Position numbers and translations under genes: made by a program
Shown: positions 33,908-45,269 of the stretch, one piece after another
How the letters are laid out: each line of letters begins with the position of its first letter
Numbering within the stretch: position 1 is the stretch's first letter
The notes under the pieces: model-generated
Told to the model about the DNA's origin: nothing
Database searches by the model: none
Seen by the model: only the letters and a program-made list of their open reading frames with translations
From: Nothopassalora personata
Lineage: Eukaryota > Ascomycota > Dothideomycetes > Mycosphaerellales > Mycosphaerellaceae
Direction: 5' to 3'
DNA: 64,000 bases
Assembly (NCBI GenBank): GCA_033816765.1
Contig: CM066295.1
Span: forward strand, 248,001 to 312,000

Positions 33908-34969
33908 AAGAGGACGCCACCTACCACACCATACTGCAATCGCCACGAGACACGCGTCGACACGGCGGACCGATGGATGGAGAGGCGGCTTGCATTGGGC
34001 ATTTCGAAACAACACGGTGCTCATTAGAGCGGAAACTGCACCGGATGGATCGGATGGCGGCAAAAGATTCGAACACGAGCGAGATGTTACGGCCACAAGT
34101 CAAACGGGAATCGAGAAATGAGGATATGTGCTACAACTGATACTGGTATTCGCACGAAGGGGAGGAAACGACGCAGGCGGAGGCGGCGGGGCCATTTTTC
34201 CTTGGAGCAGAGAGAGAGACGACTGCTGGTTCCATTATTACAGTTATGCCTTATGCATGCATCTGGTCACAAAACAGGGTGCGGGTGCCTTGCTTACACA
34301 CAAGTTTCTTTGCGTTGCGCAATTGAGGCGCATGTAAGAGTTTAAAATCCTTTTTTGATATCCCACGTTATCCGAACGTACTTTCAGCCGCTGGTTTCAT
34401 GTGGTGGGGGGGGGAGGGGGGGGGGGGGGGGGGGGGGGGCGAGTTGTATGGGAGCAGATCCATTGAGTAGGTGGCACGGATAAGGTGAGAGGACGGTTAA
34501 TGATTTTGTCGTTGGTGCAACTCTGAATAGATGTGGAAGCGACTGCTGGGAGGGAGCACTGCCGCAGCCTTTGACAAAATAAGTGACAAAGCGCTAGCCA
34601 GGACTGCAGAAGACCGCTGCAGTTGCGACTCTTTTATACTCAATATCTCGCGCAGGAATTGCTATAAACAAGTAGGAGTGGAGCCTTCGACTTATCGCGC
34701 GCTCTACGAACAGTTTTAGTGCCACTTTTGGACTTTATTGTTGAAGTCCGAATCTGGCCCTACCACAGATTGGTGAGGAAATCCGCCGTCACTACATCTG
34801 CGAGGGGGCTGTGCTGCTTCATACGGGCACGATACATCGTCAGGTCTGGCAGCCTGATCGTGGCCTCTGCTTGGTATCTTCCTCCTCTCTCTCCCTCTCC
34901 TTTGCCTCAGATGTTCTTTCTCCCTTGTCTTCCGCATCCTTCTCCTTTCTGTCCACTGTACTACTACTA
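33908..34969. other. Intergenic region between Ras and the GMF gene
   Basis: Holds the 3' ends of two convergent genes. It contains a poly-G tract (34406-34439) and CT-rich DNA. I see no supported gene; the short frames around 34118-34345 and 34531-34719 lack domain signals. Confidence 0.6.
34406..34439 (+). repeat. Poly-G tract
   Basis: Nine G, one A, then 24 G in a row. It may form quadruplexes, and its exact length may be unreliable. Confidence 0.9.
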
Positions 34970-35585
34970 CTACTCCTCCACCTTCAAAATTCCCTCAATC
35001 CCCACCAGATCCTCGGCATTATCAATCTCAATGATTCTGCCGGCCTCGGCAGTGTTCTTCATCAACTCTTTTGCTCCGGCGTAGAGCATGCGGTTTTGAG
35101 CATTGGAGGTGGAGGGGAGGTAGTTGAGCATTATGTAGGGGACTGAGAGGCTGGGTGAAGAGGGGAGCGTTAGCGGGACGAGACGAGCGGGAGGAAGTGG
35201 ACTTACCGCCCAGAGGACATTGTCAAGGGATAGGAGAGGAGGATGTAGCGGGGTGTATTGTCGGGGAGGTCGTCGGCGAGGTCTTGGAGGTTTGTGTAAA
35301 TCTCGCCGTCTGATGAGGGTTTGATCTCCATGTTGGTTTTGTCGATCTGGTCTTCTGGGCTTGGTCAGATGCAATATGCTGGGAGTGATGGTGCTGCGAG
35401 AGCTCACATATGACCGCTTGAGGGTCTTTGGCGCGAGAGGTGCTCAAGCGGAAGTTCCGTAGCTTGTCTTTGGTCTCGGGTGAGAAGGTGTAGAGGCGGG
35501 ATTCGGAGGACTGGGAGGGAAGGGGGGCAGGATGTTAGTGGTGGTTGTCGGTCGGGATGGGATGATGGAGGGCATAGCATACCAT
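34970..35585 (-). CDS. GMF1: Glia maturation factor homologue (ADF-H protein)
   Basis: Four exons on the minus strand: 35583-35585 (the ATG alone), 35408-35510, 35207-35351 and 34970-35150, giving 143 residues, the usual GMF length. Residues read S-E-S-R-L-Y-T-F-S-P-E-T-K at the start and V-P-Y-I-M-L-N-Y-L-P, then A-G-A-K-E-L-M-K, then I-I-E-I-D-N-A-E-D-L toward the end, matching the ADF-homology fold of GMF/Aim7. GMF proteins bind Arp2/3 complex and help dismantle branched actin. All three introns (56-72 bp) are needed to join the frame. Exon 1 consisting of only the start codon is inferred from ATG directly followed by GTATGC, and is the least certain part. It is head-to-head with the next gene. 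Confidence 0.88.
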
Positions 35586-35814
35586 GTTGCACCTAGGTGT
35601 CTCGAAGGAAACGAGCAAGTCGAGGAAGTGTGAACGATTGATGAGGCTGCAGCAAGGTTCAACATCCACCTGTGCACAGCTAATGTCTCTCGATGATGGT
35701 GGGGTACATTTCCCGCCGCCATCGGTCCCCGTAGCTTCACTGTAGCTTCACACATCACCACCCAACATGTCGAGCACGCTATAGCATCCACGAAACCCCC
35801 CGACCCTTCCACCA
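35586..35814. promoter_or_regulatory. Shared divergent promoter region
   Basis: 229 bp between the start codons of the GMF gene (minus) and the molybdopterin-binding-domain gene (plus), so it must contain both promoters. No clear element was recognised. Confidence 0.5.
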
Positions 35815-36901
35815 ATGTTCTCCCGCATCAATCAACTAACGCGACACCTTTCTCGTCCACTCCCCAACTCCCTCCCCTCCACCGCAGCAGCAGCAGCAGG
35901 AGCAGCAGCAGCAGCAGCGTCAACACCGCGCAGCTCAGTCTTGACATCATCACGCTTCACCATGGCGGCCGCACACAACAGCAAGAAGATGATCCACACT
36001 GCCGGGTGCATCATCATAGGAGATGAGGTGTTAGGTGGAAAGGTATGCTCGGGCTTCCCCATCAGCGATCCATAGCACGAAGCTGAAAGGCTTACAGTAC
36101 AATTCACCATAGACCGTCGACACCAACAGCGCCTGGTTCGCCAAATACTGCTTCTCCCTTGGTATCAACCTCAGGCGAGTCGAAGTAATCGCCGACGACG
36201 AGTCCGAAATAGTTGAAGCCACGCGCCGCATGTCCTCCAACTATGACTTTGTCGTGACCTCCGGAGGCATTGGACCAACCCACGACGACATCACCTACCA
36301 ATCGATTGCAAAAGCTTTCGACCTTCCACTGGTACTCCACGAGGTGGCCTACGAGAAAATGAAAAAGCTATCACGTCCAGACAGAAATCCCAACTTCTCT
36401 TGGGATGTAGACAGTCCCGCGAGACGAGCAAAGCTCAGGATGATCCAACTCCCATACAACAAAGACATCCCCGACGGCGAACAAGTCATCTTCGCCGCCG
36501 AAGACCTCTGGGTCCCCATCTCGGTTGTAAACGGCAATATCCACATCCTCCCCGGCATTCCCCGCCTCTTTGAGAAAATGCTCACAGGCCTGAAGCCCCG
36601 CCTGTTACCACGGCTGGTCGACCCGGAAGGGAAGGGAGTGCACAGGATTCTGTTTAGCACGCCGTTGCCGGAGAGTGAAGTGGCGGAATATTTGACGCAG
36701 CTGGCTGCAAAGGCAGAGCCCAAGGGTGTGAAGGTGGGGAGCTACCCACGATGGGGGAAGTCGAGGAATACGGTTACACTGGTGGGTAAGGATAGGGATT
36801 TTATGGAGAGTCTGGTGGATGAGGTTGCGGAGAATGTCAAGGGCAATAGGATTGAGGTTGAAGGCGAAGATGATACGGGAGGGAGTGATAAAGATGCATA
36901 G
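35815..36901 (+). CDS. Molybdopterin-binding (MoCF_biosynth) domain protein
   Basis: Two exons (35815-36042 and 36113-36901), 338 residues. The MoCF_biosynth/CinA-like fold is visible as I-I-I-G-D-E-V-L-G-G-K, T-N-S-A-W-F-A, and V-T-S-G-G-I-G-P-T-H-D-D, then L-P-G-I-P-R-L-F. This family is related to the N-terminal domain of eukaryotic FAD synthase and to MoeA/MogA/CinA; the exact reaction of the stand-alone fungal protein is not certain. The first Met gives an arginine-rich N-terminus (M-F-S-R-I-N-Q-L-T-R-H-L-S-R) and a poly-alanine run coded by GCA repeats (about 35884-35920), suggesting a mitochondrial presequence. A second in-frame Met at 35962 (M-A-A-A-H-N-S-K-K) would give a cytosolic form. 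The intron at 36043-36112 is phase 0. Confidence 0.88.
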
Positions 36902-37932
36902 ACAGGATGTGTAGCGGTGAAGATGTGGTGTATATACGACATGTACGTACAATCTTGCTCCTCAAAGCAGCATAGAAATTGCCACCAATCGGTCGAAATC
37001 ATCCCTCATCTCAACTCACCAGCTTGTACAAATTGGAGAACTACCACGACCGACCACTCCACTTACCGCAAGTTCCACATCTCCCATTGAGCTCCAAAGA
37101 GCCGGCCCTTTCTTCACCAACCATAGAGACATATATATATATATATATCGCCCATCGTCCCGGGGCATTCAAGCGCTGCTGACAGCTATCGAGGTCAAGC
37201 AACTTTCTGCCGTGATACGAAACCTTCCATTAGTCTCTACGTTTTTCTTGAAAGTCTCGCTCGACTTCTCCGTTTGCTTGGAGGTGGAGGACAAAAAATT
37301 AGACTTTTTGGTCCAGTGTACGACCGGTTGGATCGACGAGGAGGGGAGTTTTTTTCTTCGGTTACTTTACACGCATGGAAAATGGAGAGGCTTGAGATTT
37401 CACTTATCGACCTCGTAGGGGGTGAAAGGCTTCTCGTAGCAGCCCTTTGTCTTTTTTCCTTTCTTGAATGAAAAGGCGAGGAAAATACCGAAAAAAAAAG
37501 AAACGACCCGTCAGCCGCGAGGATGTTTGCGAGAGTGCACATGAGGTTAAAAGGCTCCCTTTCATGATAGATAGATAGATAGGATTTTGGAGTACATGTG
37601 TATTCCAGCGTGGTTGACTGGGAGGAGGGGGACTGAAGGGTCGTCCACCCGTTGCGTGACCCGAGCGTTGACAGTCATGGAGAAGAAGCGATTGCGGTAG
37701 CATTAAGAATTATCATGCTTGCTTTGCAACTACTGACATGTGACTTGCAGTGACGAGAGCGTGTTAAAGGCTCAGGGCAGGTCTTGGACATGGGGTTGGT
37801 CAGCGGGAAGCTCGGGTATAACTGACTGCGTGGATGTGGATGTGAATGGATTGGACGTGGACAAAAAGGAGAAGGCGGTCACAAGATCACTAGGCCTACA
37901 AGAAGAAACAGCATGCATCGGACTCAAGTACC
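36902..37932. other. Intergenic region with microsatellites
   Basis: About 1 kb between convergent genes. It contains a TA microsatellite (about 37130-37149) and a GATA-type tetranucleotide run (about 37567-37580). Open frames here are short and show no domain, so I see no supported gene. Confidence 0.55.
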
Positions 37933-39732
37933 TCAATTTTCCGATCCGTCTCGACTCCCATCGCCACCAACGTGGGTCCCGCAACAGCCCCATTCCGGCG
38001 GCAGAGCATCATAACTAACATGGAAGCTCTGCGTCTGCTCAATCCCAAACTTGCCCCTCCGCCTCAGCTCCTCGGCTTCCTCTCTTCTTCTACGAGCCTG
38101 CTCAGCAACGGTCATCGCATCTTCATGCTCCCACTCCGAATCTGGTGTGATCTGGAATGACTTCATCGGTTCGAGCCCGCCAGGGTTCGCTTCACGGGCT
38201 TCCAGGGATCTCTTGCGGGCTCGTCTCTCGGCATCCTCTGGGTCGTGGCGAACGCACGTGATATTCTGGCTGTCTTCGTTCGATAGAGCATACCCGAACT
38301 CTGCTGAGCTTTGTCGGCGGCGACGGGAGGCTGGGGAAGGGGTTTCTGGCGCGTCGGTGTGAGTAGATGAGTCGCGAGACTTCATTCGAGATGGTAACGA
38401 GGCTCGCGGTAGCTTTGACAGGGAGGTGTGCTTGCTGGAGCTCGGGCTGCTGGTTCGGAAGCTCAATCGACGGGACAACTTGCTTGAGGACTCTGTGTGG
38501 GTGCCCATGCGTCGAAGAGGTATGTCGGATGAGATAGAAGGCTTCTTTGCGAAGGTGACGCGACGGTTCCATCCAAAGGGATTGAGTCTAGAGTGCTGCC
38601 TATTCAATGCCAGATCGGACTGCAGGGGATCTGACTGCTTCTTGAATGGTTTCGCCCATGTCTCGCGGTGATTCCAAGTCATAGGTATCGCAGGTTGTGG
38701 CTTCGGTCGCATCAATCGCGTGGATGGGCCCCGCTGAGGTCCTACCGCTGGGAATGCTGGCGTACGGTTGCCTCCATCTATCGCGCGACTTCCTGCTGTG
38801 GTCGAGCTGCTCACTCGACTGTTCGAAAATGAGTTTTTCGAGATTGGATCAAGTGGCGACCTGAAGATGCCGCCTTCGAGCACCGCGAAGAAGGGTTTCG
38901 CACATGGAACAGTTGCGAGGATGATGCTGACGTTCATCGTAACCTGCGATAGAAGGGTGGTATCGATCCGGTCGTAGGTTAGGTCGTCCCCATGCATGGC
39001 CTTGTACACGTAAACCAGGCGAACGACAGTCGGCGGGAGGACTCTGCGAGCAATCATCAGTACCGATCCCATCTCACAGCATCAACATACTCACAATAGT
39101 CTCAGCGCAAAAGCGATGAGCACCTTTGCTTTTGCCTTCATGGGCATCTTCACGCCCCATACCAGGAAGACACCCACTTTCAGCAAACCAAGCTCGATCA
39201 TCACATTGATGATTCCGTTTCCCAGCCAGATGTGCCATATGTTGAGGCATCGATCCAGTGGCTCGAATACCCAGGGCTTCGGAAGATCGCACTTGAATGC
39301 GTAGATACCGACTGAAGTCAATGCCCAGATCGAGGTCATCACCACAACGACGTGACCGGATCTGATCACTTTTCTGTTGGTTGTGATGCGACACATCAAT
39401 AGTGCCACGGAAACGATCGCAAACGCCAACGCCAGGATGTAGATGATGTTGTAGATCCACACGAAGATAAACATCCTGTCAAGATCGTCGGCCGATACCT
39501 CGACGTACCTCCAGCCGAGACCATGGTGCACTGCTGTGAGGACCAATGCTGACTGCACAATGCCCAAGGCCGTCGCAGCCGCGCAGGCCGCATCGTCATA
39601 TCCAAACGGTCCGTTGACATTCCGGCGGAGGAAGACTCTCACCAAGAAAACAAGGGTGGTCCATAGAATACCAGTCAGGGCGGTGATAGCGATGTTGGCT
39701 GCACCCCCAGGAAGGTAGTACCCAGGAGGCAT
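37933..39732 (-). CDS. Seven-TM rhodopsin-domain integral membrane protein
   Basis: Two exons (39095-39732 and 37933-39043), 582 residues. The N-terminal half has seven hydrophobic segments, roughly residues 10-35, 48-68, 85-115, 122-145, 165-195, 203-230 and 245-270. Conserved features of the fungal rhodopsin-domain (PTH11-like/SAT4) family include F-G-Y-D-D-A after TM1, D-x-C-L-N-I-W around TM5, and A-T-V-P-C-A-K-P-F-F in TM7. The C-terminal 300 residues are a low-complexity, serine- and arginine-rich cytosolic tail. Members are candidate surface receptors, but ligands are mostly unknown. The 51-bp intron (39044-39094) joins ...L-R-L to L-V-L-P-P-T in TM6. It shares a 326-bp divergent intergenic region with the permease gene. 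Confidence 0.85.
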
Positions 39733-40058
39733 CGGGCTACGCTGACGGCATGGCCGACGGAATGGAGGCTGTTAGGAATGTGCCGCTGATCAACCAAGCT
39801 CGCGGGTAGATGGTGATGTGGTATGGATGAGGTTGCCATGAGCCTCAGGATGTGAAGGTCTTACCCATATTGGCAAGATGATGAAACGTGCGGATGATCC
39901 GACGTACGCTGCCATGTGCTTGCCGTATGATTCCACCCACATACCAGAGAAGGAACAGCCTCGAGTTGTTGCGATGATCGAATACAACAACCACGCAAGA
40001 CTCCACGTTGCACCATTGCACAACATATATCCCGACCTGCCTATCTTCTTCACCTGTC

Positions 40059-41769
40059 ATGCCATCAGCAAGTCCGGATCTCATCCCTCACTTCGCCCCT
40101 CCGCCAGATCCGGAGAAGCTGTCGGAGTGCAACCTAGCTCTTACACCCTATCTTGACGAGACCGAGCGCACTCCCGACTTTGGCTTCCAGCTATCTCAAC
40201 GGCGACAAACTTTCGGCGGAGGCTCCAAAGACAACCTCAATTCTACTAGAGTCCGGACTGGCAGGAAGCAAGAGATCCAGCATGATTTCCGATATCTCAG
40301 CATAATCGGCTTCACGACCCTGGTCATGGGTACATAGGAAGTGTTCCTGACAACCAACACGGCGTCGCTCCAGAACGGCGGGGTGCCAGGCCTGTTCTGG
40401 TCCATGATCTTCAGTCATATCGGACAGCTCTTCATCATACTGTCCTGTGCAGAGATGGCTTCGATGTACCCCTCGGCTGGCGGACAGTACAACTGGGTTC
40501 AGCAGTTCGCTCCGCAGCGATACAAAGACGTCTTATCCTACTGCTCTGGATGGATGTGTTCGATCGGCTGGGAGGCGAGGTTCACCGCGCTCTGCTACGT
40601 GATCGCCGGCTTGATCTTGGCGATGGCAGAGCTCAACCAGGACAACTTTCATGGCACGAAGTGGCAGCGCGGACTGTTGACCATCGCGACAGCAGTCTTC
40701 GTGTCAGCATTCAATGCTTTCGCTGCCCGCCACATCTCCATTGCTGAAGGCTTCTTCGCCTTGTGTCACGTCTTTGCGATTGTCCCGATTGTGGTCTCCC
40801 TTTGGATCCTGGTCCCAAAGATGGACGCCGACAATGTATTCGTCAAATTTACCGACCACAAAGGCGGGTGGCCAACCATCGGGTTGTCGACACTGGTGGG
40901 ACAATCCAGCGCTATGTTTGTCGTTCTAGGATCAGATGCCGTGACGCATATCGCGGAAGAAATTGACAATGCGGAGATGCTTGTACCGCAAACAATGGTC
41001 AGAAGCTTCCTAATCAACCTTCCTCTCACCCTGATCATGTTGATCACGTACGTGTTCAACATTGGGAACGTTGACGAAATCCTTCAAGAGACAGTGCCAC
41101 CTTTCGTCTCGGTCCTGGGCAATGCGTTCCAAAATACAGGAGCGACGACTGGATTCTCGGCCGTCATCCTCTGCCTGTTGATTATGGTGGCAACCTCTAC
41201 AATGGTGGCCACGTCCCGGCACCTTTACACCTTTGGGTACGTCGTGTTGATTCTGATCCTGTAAGGATGGGCGCTGACGCGTTCGCAGTCGGGATGAAGC
41301 CTTCTTCTACTCGAGCGCCCTTTCTCGCGTAGACCAGAAGCTGAAGGTTCCATTGAACGCCATCCTTTGCACGACTCTCTTCACCACAGTGATCACGATT
41401 CTGACACTTTTCAGCCAAACCGCACTGCGCACCATGATCAGCCTGTGTATCGTCTGTCTGATGGCAACATATATGGCATGCATCGGCTGTTTGATCATGC
41501 AGCGCTTGGAGCATGCTCAGCTCCCGCCAGCAAAGTGGTCACTGGGTCGTGCAGGCATCTACATCAACTGCATCGCCTTTATGTACGCGACATGGGCATT
41601 CTTCTGGAGCTTCTGGCCAAGCTACTATCATGTAACGGCTGCGAACTTCGTCTGGGCGATTTTGTTCTTTGCTGTTGTGCTGATACTGGCACTGCTTATG
41701 TTCGCAGCAGGCAGAAGGCGTCAGTTGCGAGAGCAGGCGAGCATTGCGAGGGCCGGCTTTCAACTTTGA
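40059..41769 (+). pseudogene. APC-family amino-acid/choline/GABA permease with in-frame stop
   Basis: Two exons (40059-41236 and 41289-41769) would encode about 552 residues with some 12 membrane segments. Family features are I-I-G-F-T-T-L-V-M-G-T before TM1, N-G-G-V-P-G-L-F-W, and S-A-G-G-Q-Y-N-W-V. It resembles the fungal GABA/choline permease group (Uga4/Hnm1-like), which takes up nitrogen compounds at the plasma membrane; the substrate is uncertain. Codon 93 is TAG (40335-40337) where the family has Trp (G-T-W-E). Both sides of the stop are in the same frame and otherwise intact. No splice choice removes it without losing conserved residues or the frame. Either the gene is freshly inactivated or there is a sequencing error. 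The change needed, TGG to TAG, is CpA to TpA on the other strand. Confidence 0.8.
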
Positions 41770-41863
41770 ACATTTCTGCCGAGATGGCTGGATTGTGATT
41801 TTTGATCAGGCGAGCTTCAATCCCCGGGCTTGTTCTCGCTTGTTCAAATTCAGAATTGCGTTG

Positions 41864-43430
41864 CTACTTACTCATCATCGCCAGGTCCTGACACACCGGG
41901 CTGCTATCTCGCAACCTCGGACCATATCGAATGAAGATGAATGGGATCAGGCACATAGCCAAGCTAAAGAAGCCAAGCAAGCTACAAGCCCAAGGCACGC
42001 CCAACGCATCGTACATTGGCTTTGTCGCAAAGGGTAACACCACGCCAAACGTGCTTCGAGCGATACTGGTAGCACCCAAGGCACTAGCTGAGTAGATCTT
42101 GTATGAGTCCACGAGATAGTTTGCCAGTGCGACGAAAATGAGCACGAAGCCGATACCTAGCGGTAAGCCACTAAGAATCGGCACTAAGAAGTGAACGCTT
42201 CGTCTTGCGCTCCAGCCTATCCAGAACATACTGAATGTGAACAGAGGACCTCCAATGATCGCCAGAGGTAGCCTCTGATATTCTTCTTTGGATGCCCAGG
42301 CTTTGTTACTGGATTTTGCCTTGCGTAACGTGTAGTCCCACCAGAAGCATACGGGTAGTGATAAGAAGCAGCCGACTGATATGCCGAGGAACGCAAGCCC
42401 AGTTTCGCCAGACGAGAAGCTATAGATGGGTGGAAAGATCTCGGCAAACGCTTGAAAGAGCATGAAGTTGATCGCATAGATGATGGAGAGCCAGATGCAG
42501 CAAGCCGTTACAATGGGCTCTGTGAGCAGCATTCGCAGTGGTCGACCGAGAATTGTCACGACGAGTTGCTTCAGCCCGGTCTCTTTCAGCTCTAGAGGGG
42601 CGTATACTTCCGTCCCTGGATTCTCCTTGCGGAGCCTCTTCGCCTTGGTCATCAAGATTGCAGGTCCGAACGTCTCGGGTAGAAATAGCAGAGGCACGAG
42701 ACTGACACCAGCCAGAATCAGCGCGAAACAGAAGGGCCATCTCCAGCTATAGGCAGACAAGTACCCAGCAGCAATAGGTGCCATGTTTGGCCCAAAAGAC
42801 GCGATCGCCATGAACCATGCCACTGACCGTCCACGCCAGACAGGACTATCCAGCACATCCGAGAACAGCCCTCCCGTAACAGATATCGGCGTGGATCCGA
42901 AGATTCCCGTCAACAACCGGAAGATGTTGAACGCTGCCCAATTCGGTGAGAGTGCCGTGGCCAGCATGAAGATAGCGTAGCAGATAAAAGTACCGATGAT
43001 GATGAAGCGGCGGCCATAGTTTTCACTCAGGGGAGCGAAGAGGAAGGGACCGAGGACGTAGCCAATGAGGTAGACAGAGTTGGGAAGGACCAGTTGTTCC
43101 TCGACTATTAGGTGGAAGTGTTTTTGCTGTTGTTGGCGGCCGCCGCTGGGAAGGGAGCTGGCGAAGGTGGTGTTGAGGACTACCAGGGAGCCGAGGGCTA
43201 TGATGCTGAGCTTTTTGGCCTGGTAGGATGGTCAGATCCCAAGCAGAATCGGTTGTGGCGGGGTCACTTACATTGCTCCAATTGTAGGGATTGTCTTGAT
43301 CCCCATCTTCGAAGGCGATGATATCATAAGTCGTTGCCTCGTTCGATGGATCTTGTGGAGTTGAAGGAACAGCGTGGGCATCTCTCAGGGAGATGCTATC
43401 TTTGGTGGCCTCTTCGACATGATCAGACAT
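41864..43430 (-). CDS. MFS drug:H+ antiporter-type transporter
   Basis: Two exons (43272-43430 and 41864-43219), 504 residues. The start M-S-D-H-V-E-E is chosen at 43430; an upstream in-frame Met at 43541 would add 37 residues of poor quality. The N-terminus carries D-N-P-Y-N-W-S, a motif common before TM1 in fungal DHA1 transporters. Motif A appears as P-L-S-E-N-Y-G-R-R after TM2, followed by about ten further hydrophobic segments. Such proteins export drugs or metabolites, or import nutrients, at the plasma membrane by proton exchange; the substrate is unknown. The 52-bp intron (43220-43271) joins W-S-N to A-K-K-L-S. It is convergent with the permease. Confidence 0.88.
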
Positions 43431-43674
43431 CACAATGTCAATGATATGATGGTCGAGACTTCCACAAGGTACGACTGGTGAAGTGCCATGGGGGTGTAGT
43501 GGCATCCCGAGCAACCCGAGGTACTCCTCGCCACGAGGCACATCCCTCGTGAAAGCTTATAAAGTGGCACGCGAGCCGTTCTGCCGGGAGATGACCCGCA
43601 GAGCGTTACTGCACCTTTCCTCGACATGCAACAGCACGATTGGCATCATCGTGGTTCGAGAGGTCCACGTAAGC

Positions 43675-44760
43675 TCATGTTGATCCGGTCGAATCCTGTG
43701 GAGATGGCCATGGCGCATACTGCTGTGGTCTGAACTCCCTGATCAGCACATACGCCGCATCCCACATCATCTTCCGACCTTTGGACAAGACGCCATTGAG
43801 ATGCAGCAGAAGATGCGTACTGCCCTCGTAGACCTTCACGTCAGCCTGGACGTTGGCTTTTCTGAGCTGTTGAGCATACCTCAGCGCTTCAGTCGCCAGT
43901 AGGTCATATTCCGCTACGGCGATCCAGGTCGGGGGGTTCTTCGACAGGAGCTTCTTGGGCGCCAGATTGGGCGAAGTCTGCCAGTCTTCTCGTGCGGACT
44001 CGACACCAACGCCTCGAGGAAGATACATGTGTCTAAGCCAGAGTGCGCGGGCAGGAGTTAACCACGGAGCGTAGATGTTGATCCAGCCATTACCGGGAGT
44101 GGCGCGATTGTCGATAACCGGTAGTATCAAGAGCTGGGACTTGGGCTTGAAGGATCTGTATAGACACGCTGCTTCCATGACGAGCACGGCAGCAAGGTTA
44201 CCCCCGGCTCCATGGCCGCCGATGGCGATCCGGTGGATGTCAATGTTGAAAGTCGAAGGCTTGGTGGCTTCTTTGATCAGCCATGTCAAGGCCTCGACGG
44301 CATCTTCTGCTGCCGCGGGGTAAGGGGTCTCTGGTGCGAGGCGATAGGCAACGGTGACGACGACGCACTGCGCACTCTGACAGATGTAGGCGCAGAAGTC
44401 GTTTTCGCTGTCCAGCCCGCCAGTGAGCCATCCGCCGCCGTGGAACCACAGTAAGGCTGGGAGACTGCTCTCCTGCTGTAGTTCTATGTGGGGGGGGATA
44501 GGCACAAAGACGCGAAGCTGACAATTCGGCAGTCGGACGTCTTGTATACGTGCCACACTGACCCGTGCTGATCCTTGCACCGCGATGGAGGATGATGATG
44601 ATGATGATGATGAAACACTGCGGGCCGCACCATCCCACACTTTCGTTTCATCAGGTTGAAAGTATTGCAGATGTCGCTCGTGATATGCTACGTATTCTGG
44701 ATCAAGGGCTTGGCGCAGTCGCGGGTGGATCGGTTGCCACACGGCAGGAGCTGCTGACAT
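43675..44760 (-). CDS. HSL-type alpha/beta-hydrolase lacking the nucleophile serine
   Basis: 361 residues in one exon. The oxyanion-hole motif F-H-G-G-G-W (about residue 104-109) identifies the hormone-sensitive-lipase/esterase family. The nucleophile elbow, normally G-D-S-A-G-G-N, reads G-H-G-A-G-G-N here, so the catalytic Ser is Gly and the preceding Asp is His. The acid (A-E-Y-D-L-L-A-T-E) and a histidine near the end (S-T-H-L-L-L) are still present. If the reading is right the protein is probably not a serine esterase; it may bind ligands, as gibberellin-receptor-like members of this fold do. A Ser run near residue 50 is coded by a TCA/TCC microsatellite (about 44588-44610). I see no frameshift. 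Confidence 0.82.
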   Translation of the reverse strand: MSAAPAVWQPIHPRLRQALDPEYVAYHERHLQYFQPDETKVWDGAARSVSSSSSSSSSIAVQGSARVSVARIQDVRLPNCQLRVFVPIPPHIELQQESSLPALLWFHGGGWLTGGLDSENDFCAYICQSAQCVVVTVAYRLAPETPYPAAAEDAVEALTWLIKEATKPSTFNIDIHRIAIGGHGAGGNLAAVLVMEAACLYRSFKPKSQLLILPVIDNRATPGNGWINIYAPWLTPARALWLRHMYLPRGVGVESAREDWQTSPNLAPKKLLSKNPPTWIAVAEYDLLATEALRYAQQLRKANVQADVKVYEGSTHLLLHLNGVLSKGRKMMWDAAYVLIREFRPQQYAPWPSPQDSTGST

Positions 44761-45269
44761 GGCAATACGATATGATGTGATATATATCTATATATATCTA
44801 TATATGTGGGTTAGTCCAGTGTAACTGTACAGTACAGTATGAGACCCTTCCCTTCGGCCACGTTTCGGGCTCGGCTGCCGGAACTGAACTGACCGGGATG
44901 GTCTCACGTAGAGAGCAGAGCAGAGCAATCTTGATAGCGATTGTGGGTCAGGGTAAAAAGCAGACGACAATTTTCAGCATACAGTACTTGCTAGTCGTAA
45001 GCAGGCGAGATGTGCCCTCCATCCCAGAGGTGCTCACGCTCCATCCCAGTCACTGCAACGTGATTGCGTGAGTAGGAGAGAGAGCTGGCGCCACTGCTCA
45101 GACCCTTCTCCTTCCACTCTCAAATTCGGTGTAGTTCTTCTAGTCAAGCGACGGGTCTCCTGCCGCAAGCTTAGGCCCATTAGAACTAGTTCTACACGTC
45201 AACAACGCGACGTCTCCCACAAGAACATCATCAAACATGGCTATCTAGACGTGTGCCACACAACGCGAC
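44761..45269. other. Intergenic region between divergent genes
   Basis: About 0.5 kb holding the promoters of the hydrolase (minus) and the Zn2Cys6 gene (plus). It has a TATATC-type microsatellite (about 44777-44806) and a short ACAGT repeat. No gene is supported. Confidence 0.5.

Noticed and set aside
40329..40374. Splicing around the permease TAG with an 8-base (GTACATAG) or 44-base intron
   Set aside because: Eight bases is too short to be an intron. The 44-base option shifts the frame and deletes conserved TM1 residues.
43431..43541. Upstream Met of the MFS gene
   Set aside because: It adds a proline/glycine-rich leader not expected in the family. M-S-D-H-V at 43430 is the more natural start.
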